Positions 6,326 through 10,118 of a stretch of DNA of 10,118 nucleotides are shown here, piece by piece (position 1 is the stretch's first letter; every line of letters begins with the position of its first letter). The position numbers and the translations under genes are program-made. The stretch is from the NCBI GenBank assembly GCA_965370495.1, contig CBDUUV010000089.1, positions 1-10,118 of the forward strand, given 5' to 3'. Origin of the DNA: Krumholzibacterium sp965370495 (lineage in GTDB: Bacteria > Krumholzibacteriota > Krumholzibacteriia > Krumholzibacteriales > Krumholzibacteriaceae). The notes beneath the pieces are model-generated. The model saw only the letters and a list, made by a program, of their open reading frames with translations. It was not told the DNA's origin and ran no database searches.

Positions 6326-7208
6326 ATTGATCAATAAATACCTGAAACGGCTGAGAAACGCTCTGGCCGGCTCGGATCCCGCGACAATCCAGGACGCTTT
6401 GTCCGATGCGGAAGAACATCTCTGGACGGCGCTGCAGCAGGCGAAGCAGCAATCGCCCGGGATCAGCGAAGAGGAAGTGATCGCCTCTGAGATCGAGAGA
6501 TTCGGCTCGGCGGAGGAGATTGCCGCAGCCTACAGGGAGATCGAGTCGAGGGTGCGTCCGGCAATGGACATACCGCGCGCGATCAGGAAGAGATCGGTCG
6601 CGGCGAGGTTTTTCGGAGTCTTTACCGATCCAAGAGCCTACGCGTCGCTGTTCTACATGTTCTTTTCCATTTTCCTCGGTATCTTCTATTTCACCTGGAC
6701 GGTGACGGGCCTTTCCCTTTCCATCGGGATAATGATCCTGATCATCGGCCTGCCTTTCTTCGGGTTTTTCCTCGTGTCGGTGCGGGGGATCGCCCTGGTC
6801 GACGGAAGAATAATCGAGGCGCTGCTTGGCGAGCGTATGCCGCGAAGGCCGATCTACTCGAAAAAGCCCATGAACTGGCGCGAAAGGTTGACCTTTCTCT
6901 TTACCGATCCCATGGTCTGGAAGACCGTTGTCTACAATATGATGATGCTTCCCCTCAGCCTGCTGTATTTCAGCCTGACGATTATGAGTATTTCAGCAGC
7001 GATTACTCTTTTCCTCAGGCCCGTATTCGAGTATGTCTTCCACAGTCCGCTGATACAGAGCAACAACTGGAGCTACTGGACTCCCGGCTACCTGATGCCG
7101 GTATCGGTGGCTCTCGGAATAATCTGGTTCCTTCTGACCCTTCATATGGCGAGGGGTTTAGGGAAGTTGCACGCAAAGATCGCAAAGAACATGCTGGTGA
7201 GGGATTGA
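6318..7208 (+). CDS. HAAS (DUF1700-like) plus four-helix 'Sensor' domain membrane protein
   Basis: A 296-residue inner-membrane protein, start ATG with AAAGGA at 6305-6310. Residues 1-~75 (INKYLKRLRNAL, ALSDAEEHLWTAL, EIERFGSAEEIAAAYRE) match the helical HAAS/DUF1700 domain that typically accompanies PadR regulators. From ~102 the protein has the putative sensor domain seen in some histidine kinases. Hydrophobic helices are at ~110-131, 132-155, 204-233 (long) and 258-278, with a polar loop RGIALVDGRIIEALLGERMP after the first pair. The sensor region contains an internal duplication: FTDP-x7-Y-x10-YF-x2-T starts at 102 and again at 195. No kinase, HATPase or other output domain is present, so any output probably runs through the HAAS domain or the co-encoded PadR protein. 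The signal is unknown. Confidence 0.85.
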   Translation: MSELINKYLKRLRNALAGSDPATIQDALSDAEEHLWTALQQAKQQSPGISEEEVIASEIERFGSAEEIAAAYREIESRVRPAMDIPRAIRKRSVAARFFGVFTDPRAYASLFYMFFSIFLGIFYFTWTVTGLSLSIGIMILIIGLPFFGFFLVSVRGIALVDGRIIEALLGERMPRRPIYSKKPMNWRERLTFLFTDPMVWKTVVYNMMMLPLSLLYFSLTIMSISAAITLFLRPVFEYVFHSPLIQSNNWSYWTPGYLMPVSVALGIIWFLLTLHMARGLGKLHAKIAKNMLVRD

Positions 7209-7319
7209 TATTCAGGGTGTCACCTGGCTTGTGCGGCTGTGCCTGATGCGCGGGCCGGTTTGGGTGTGCAGAATTCGTCCATTTGTTGTAGACGCGGAAA
7301 TCGAAATTCTTGTGATTTT

Positions 7320-7348
7320 CTTTACATCCGGCTGATATCGCTGTAAAG
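7320..7348. promoter_or_regulatory. Inverted repeat in the leader of the thioredoxin-menG pair
   Basis: CTTTACA (7320-7326) and TGTAAAG (7342-7348) form a perfect 7-base inverted repeat with a 15-base centre. The left arm contains TTTACA, which could be a -35 element with TAAAGT (7344-7349) as -10 at 17 bases. The dyad may therefore be an operator lying across a weak promoter. The rest of 7209-7404 shows no gene or clear terminator. Confidence 0.35.
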
Positions 7349-7404
7349 TCTCCGCGAACGGTTAAAATCACTCAATTCCAGAACTATAATCGGAAGGCTG
7401 CTCG

Positions 7405-8718
7405 ATGAGTCGATTCAGGTTGGCATCTGTTCTTTTCCTTGTTTTACATTTCATACCCGTGGCATGTTCTTCTTCCAATGCTCTTGAAGAAGAAGGCGGC
7501 ACATTCGTCGACGAAGCCAGCGCCCACGCGCTATACGACCAGATGTTGGAGGTATTCAGGACGGAGAATGCCATTTACCTCGAGAGTGAATACAAGTGGG
7601 GAACTTCCGATATGGGACTCGGGCACCTTGTCTACAAATTGTGGATGAAAAAACCCAATTTCGCAAGACTGGATGTAGTAGACCAGGAAAGCGGCCTGGA
7701 GGCGGCACTCGTTCTCGATGGAGAGTCTTTCTGGGTCTTCTGGCCGAAAGGCCGTCCCTGGCTCGAGAGGATGACGCGCGAGTTGTATGAGAAGACAAGG
7801 ATGATTTCTTATTTTCATTGGCCCGCGCCCGCGGGGCGGCATTCGATATTGCACAAGGTAGCCGACATGCAGACTTCGATGACGGTGTCGATCTTCGAGT
7901 ACAGCACTTTTCACGGTTATACCGATGCCATGCTCGAACATTTGGGTGCGGTGCGGGACCTGGGGACGGAAATGGTCGACGGGCAGTTGTGCGATGTTAT
8001 CGAATTGAGTTTCATGGAGGGGCAGAGAAAAAAGAAATACTGGATCTCGCGGGAGAGTCACATTCCACTGAGACTCGAGCAGGTTATCGAGACGGTGCCA
8101 CGATATATTACGACGGAAACATGGACCGGAATTGAAATCGGTGGAGATATCGATGAAGACCTCTTCGACTGGAAGCCGGGCAAGGACTGGCATGAGTACA
8201 GGGACCCGGTACTGGAAGACGGACTGATTTCGCCCGGAGAGACCGCGCCGGATTTCGAGCTCGACCTGTACCAGGGCGGCAGGTTCAAGTTGTCAGAACA
8301 ACGGGGGAATGTAGTCTGGCTCGTCTTCTGGAGGGTCGGATGTCCTCCCTGCAGAGTGGAGATGCCGCATCTCGAGGAGATGCATGATAAGTACGGGAAA
8401 AAAGGACTGAGGATAGTCGGGTTCAACTGCGCGGATTCGCGTGAGACGGCAGAGGATTTCTTCTCAGAGTTCAAGACATCCTATCAAACGGTCCTCGACA
8501 ACTCCGCGGAAGCAAAAGAGGTCTTCTCTACCCGGTACCAGAGGATAAAGGGAATCTCCGCCGTTCCGCTTAATTATATCATCGACAGGGACGGGAAGGT
8601 TTTCAGGGCCTGGTACGGGTTCGACGACGGGGAGCACGGGAAAGAGGACTGGCTGCTCGATATTCTGTCTGAAAAGAAGGCTGGTCCCGGTCTTACAAGG
8701 GATCATGAGCAAGGCTAA
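7405..8718 (+). CDS. Exported LolA/DUF2092-like protein with a C-terminal TlpA-type thioredoxin domain
   Basis: A 437-residue envelope protein; the ATG has GGAAGG at 7391-7396, 8 bases away. The first ~26 residues are a signal peptide (positive start, hydrophobic core, SNA before LEEE). C21 is preceded by PVA, so lipidation is doubtful. Residues ~35-265 resemble the beta-rich LolA/DUF2092 fold (YKLWMKKPNFARLDV, LVLDGESFWVFWP, CDVIELSF, YWISRESHIPLRLE, DEDLFDWKPG). Residues ~277-425 are a redoxin domain: PGETAPDFELDL, the active site C313-P-P-C316 in FWRVGCPPCRVEMP, and the cis-proline P388 in AVPLNYIIDRDG. That set is typical of TlpA/ResA periplasmic thiol-disulfide proteins. It probably reduces or oxidises exported partners, while the N-terminal part may bind a lipid or lipoprotein. 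The 3' end overlaps menG by 14 bases. Confidence 0.88.
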   Translation: MSRFRLASVLFLVLHFIPVACSSSNALEEEGGTFVDEASAHALYDQMLEVFRTENAIYLESEYKWGTSDMGLGHLVYKLWMKKPNFARLDVVDQESGLEAALVLDGESFWVFWPKGRPWLERMTRELYEKTRMISYFHWPAPAGRHSILHKVADMQTSMTVSIFEYSTFHGYTDAMLEHLGAVRDLGTEMVDGQLCDVIELSFMEGQRKKKYWISRESHIPLRLEQVIETVPRYITTETWTGIEIGGDIDEDLFDWKPGKDWHEYRDPVLEDGLISPGETAPDFELDLYQGGRFKLSEQRGNVVWLVFWRVGCPPCRVEMPHLEEMHDKYGKKGLRIVGFNCADSRETAEDFFSEFKTSYQTVLDNSAEAKEVFSTRYQRIKGISAVPLNYIIDRDGKVFRAWYGFDDGEHGKEDWLLDILSEKKAGPGLTRDHEQG

Positions 8719-9508
8719 AGCACAGAGCAGGTTTCTGAGGAGCGTATACTCCAGGATAGCCCGTAAATACGAAATGACCAATCACATCCTGACCTTCGGC
8801 CTGGACATCCTGTGGAGGAAGAAGGCCGCAAAGATGGCAGTGGAGGCAACCACGCACCGGTGCGAGCAATACGGTAACACTCGGGAGGCCGGGAGCAGCA
8901 TGGCGCCGGAATTCTGGCTCGATACCTGCACGGGGACAGGAGAGATGGCGGCATATTTGAGCAGGCTGGTTTCTGAGAATGTATCCGGGAATGCGTCCGA
9001 AAATGCGTCCAATAATGTGAAGGTGTACGGAGTCGACTTTTCGCGAGAGATGCTCACCGAAGCGGTGAAAAAGCCGGCCACAGCTGAAATCAGATTCTGC
9101 GGTGGTGATATGAACTTCCTGCCGTTTCCAGATGACACATTTTCCCTGGTGACGATGGCATTTGCGACGAGAAACAACAATCCCGACAGGGAGACCCTTG
9201 TTCACCGGTTTTCCGAGATATGCCGGGTGCTGAAATCTGGCGGACTTTTTGTAAATGTCGAAACGAGCCAGCCTCCTTCTCAGTTCATCAGGCAACTTGT
9301 ACATATCTATATCAAACTGTATGTCAAAAGGGCGGATCTGGTTCTCTCGGGTTCAAGGAAGGGATACGCTTATCTCGCTGAGTCGACACTCCGGTTCTAC
9401 GGGGCTGAAGAACTTGCAGTTATTTTAAAAGAAGCCGGTTTCGTCGAGGTCGAACCCACGAAGCTGATGTTTGGCGTCGCGGCGGTTCACAAGGCACGGA
9501 AGGGGTGA
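8705..9508 (+). CDS. menG: Demethylmenaquinone methyltransferase (MenG/UbiE family)
   Basis: A 267-residue SAM-dependent methyltransferase for the last step of menaquinone synthesis, methylating demethylmenaquinone at the cytoplasmic membrane. Family marks are all visible: VYSRIARKYEMTNHILTFGLDILWRKK near the N-terminus (in two runs), SAM motif I LDTCTGTG at 72-79, GVDFSREML, LPFPDDTFSLVTMAFATRN, RVLKSGG, ETSQPPSQFIRQL, and the C-terminal YLAESTLRF with EELAVILKEAGF and GVAAVHKA. The second R-N of the family's FGxRN appears as ATRN. Two insertions are unusual: ~25 polar residues after the first helix (about 47-70), and an Asn/Ser-rich repeat at 92-104. AAGGGA at 8697-8702 sits only two bases before the ATG, so initiation probably depends on coupling to the overlapping upstream gene. 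In a species with ubiquinone it could also act as UbiE. Confidence 0.88.
   Translation: MSKAKAQSRFLRSVYSRIARKYEMTNHILTFGLDILWRKKAAKMAVEATTHRCEQYGNTREAGSSMAPEFWLDTCTGTGEMAAYLSRLVSENVSGNASENASNNVKVYGVDFSREMLTEAVKKPATAEIRFCGGDMNFLPFPDDTFSLVTMAFATRNNNPDRETLVHRFSEICRVLKSGGLFVNVETSQPPSQFIRQLVHIYIKLYVKRADLVLSGSRKGYAYLAESTLRFYGAEELAVILKEAGFVEVEPTKLMFGVAAVHKARKG
8978..9019 (+). repeat. 12-base tandem repeat inside menG
   Basis: Three and a half copies of a 12-base unit, AATGTATCCGGG, AATGCGTCCGAA, AATGCGTCCAAT and a partial AATGTG, encode NVSG-NASE-NASN-NV. The unit keeps frame and lies between SAM motif I and the next strand (GVDFS) of the methyltransferase, where family members normally have a short loop. 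Confidence 0.75.
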
Positions 9509-9582
9509 GCAGGAGATGAAGAGCGGTCAGCCCAATAGAGGGCAATCACATACCGGTAATCTCTGAGCAGAGAGAAGTACCC

Positions 9583-10050
9583 TCAAACCATCCGTCTGAG
9601 GGTCAGGGCGATTTCCTTCGCTGCGGTTCCGCGCTTTATCGTGAGGCGCACCAGTGCACCCTCGCGGCTGAGGTATTTCATCAGGGTTTCTCTGGTGAAG
9701 CTGCTCGCCAGGCGGCCGCCGACAGCTATCAGAACATCGCCCTCCATGATACCGGCCTTCGCGGCCGGCGAGCCCTCGAAGATCGAGAAGACTCTGAAAA
9801 TATCGAAACGCTCCCCATCCATGACGAAACATATCCCGCACATGTCGAACTCGAATGGAGCGCCGAAACGTTCGTTCTTATCGAGAATGATCTCTGATCG
9901 ACCATAATCCAGGACGAGGATGAAGCGGCTGAGGATGTCAGTTCCTATGATCCCTGAAAAATCGGTTGCCGCGAGCACTCCGATCGTGTCGGTTGAGAAA
10001 TTGACCACGGGATCCTCTAAATGAAGGATCATATTCATATGCTTGTGCAA
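9583..10050 (-). pseudogene. N-terminally truncated retropepsin-like aspartic protease with PDZ domain
   Basis: About 155 readable codons. Residues ~10-50 (EDPVVNFSTD, FSGIIGTDILSRFILVLDYGRSEIIL) match the second half of bacterial retropepsin-like domains, and ~85-155 are a PDZ domain (EGSPAAKAGIMEGDVLIAVGGR, LSREGALVRLTIKRG). Full-length relatives begin with the catalytic DTG-type half, about 100 or more residues further upstream, plus a signal peptide. Here the same frame meets TAA (10069-10071) and TGA (10072-10074) in a row before that half. The only starts available are TTG at 10050 or ATGs at 10038 and 10032, none with a convincing ribosome binding site. So the catalytic aspartate is missing. 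It is most likely a decayed gene, or the tail of one broken by a frameshift; a separately expressed PDZ protein is less likely. It converges with menG. Confidence 0.65.
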
Positions 10051-10118
10051 GTGTAGCCTGATAAAGTGTTATCAATGGTAGTTCAGATATTCAAGGGAGG
10101 ACCCAGCAAGATACTCCG

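Noticed and set aside
7209..7404. Possible small RNA or tRNA in the gap before the thioredoxin gene
   Set aside because: No T-loop-like GGTTC-A pattern or cloverleaf could be drawn; only the 7-base inverted repeat stands out.
1..10118. CRISPR arrays, retroelements, transposons or phage genes
   Set aside because: No spaced direct repeats of suitable length, no reverse transcriptase, integrase or transposase motifs, and no terminal inverted repeats were seen on either strand.

Overview
The window reads as chromosomal DNA from an uncultured, probably Gram-negative bacterium of the FCB-type lineages (Krumholzibacteriota, Eisenbacteria or Zixibacteria-like). This rests on three things: a surface protein ending in a FlgD-like/type IX-like C-terminal sorting module with the NYPNPFNP motif, a very large Hanks-type kinase fused to enzyme-like domains, and a menaquinone methyltransferase. 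Several starts appear to be TTG. The placement is inferred from protein style, not from a marker gene.

Layout. (1) 1-401: 3' end of a secreted protein with a sorting tail, followed by a strong stem-loop. (2) 535-3444: a 969-residue membrane-anchored Ser/Thr kinase carrying PEGA-like, FGE/SUMF1-like and alpha/beta-hydrolase modules, all on one chain. (3) 3533-4300, minus strand: a YycJ-type metallo-beta-lactamase-fold protein with a candidate promoter whose spacer holds an inverted repeat. (4) 4568-5595: a putative lipoprotein with a GATase/ThuA-like fold behind a good sigma70-type promoter, then a 60-residue double zinc ribbon. This stretch is visibly richer in A+T than its flanks. (5) 5957-7208: a PadR-type repressor overlapping a HAAS plus four-helix 'Sensor' membrane protein, behind an A+T-rich promoter with repeated ATTAATAGT elements that look like an operator. 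(6) 7405-9508: an exported LolA/DUF2092-like plus TlpA-type thioredoxin protein, overlapping a MenG/UbiE methyltransferase. (7) 9583-10050, minus strand: the C-terminal half of a retropepsin-like protease with a PDZ domain, cut off upstream by two consecutive stop codons, so probably a remnant.

How the genes work together. The clearest functional unit is padR with the HAAS-sensor gene: an 8-base overlap, one promoter, and a likely self-regulated envelope-stress or signal module. The thioredoxin-menG pair may link envelope redox chemistry with quinone supply, but the evidence is only the overlap. The kinase is a stand-alone signalling protein. I found no CRISPR array, tRNA, rRNA, transposase or phage gene. 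The most unusual items are the four-module kinase, the repeat expansion inside menG, the repeated operator before padR and the decapitated protease-PDZ gene.
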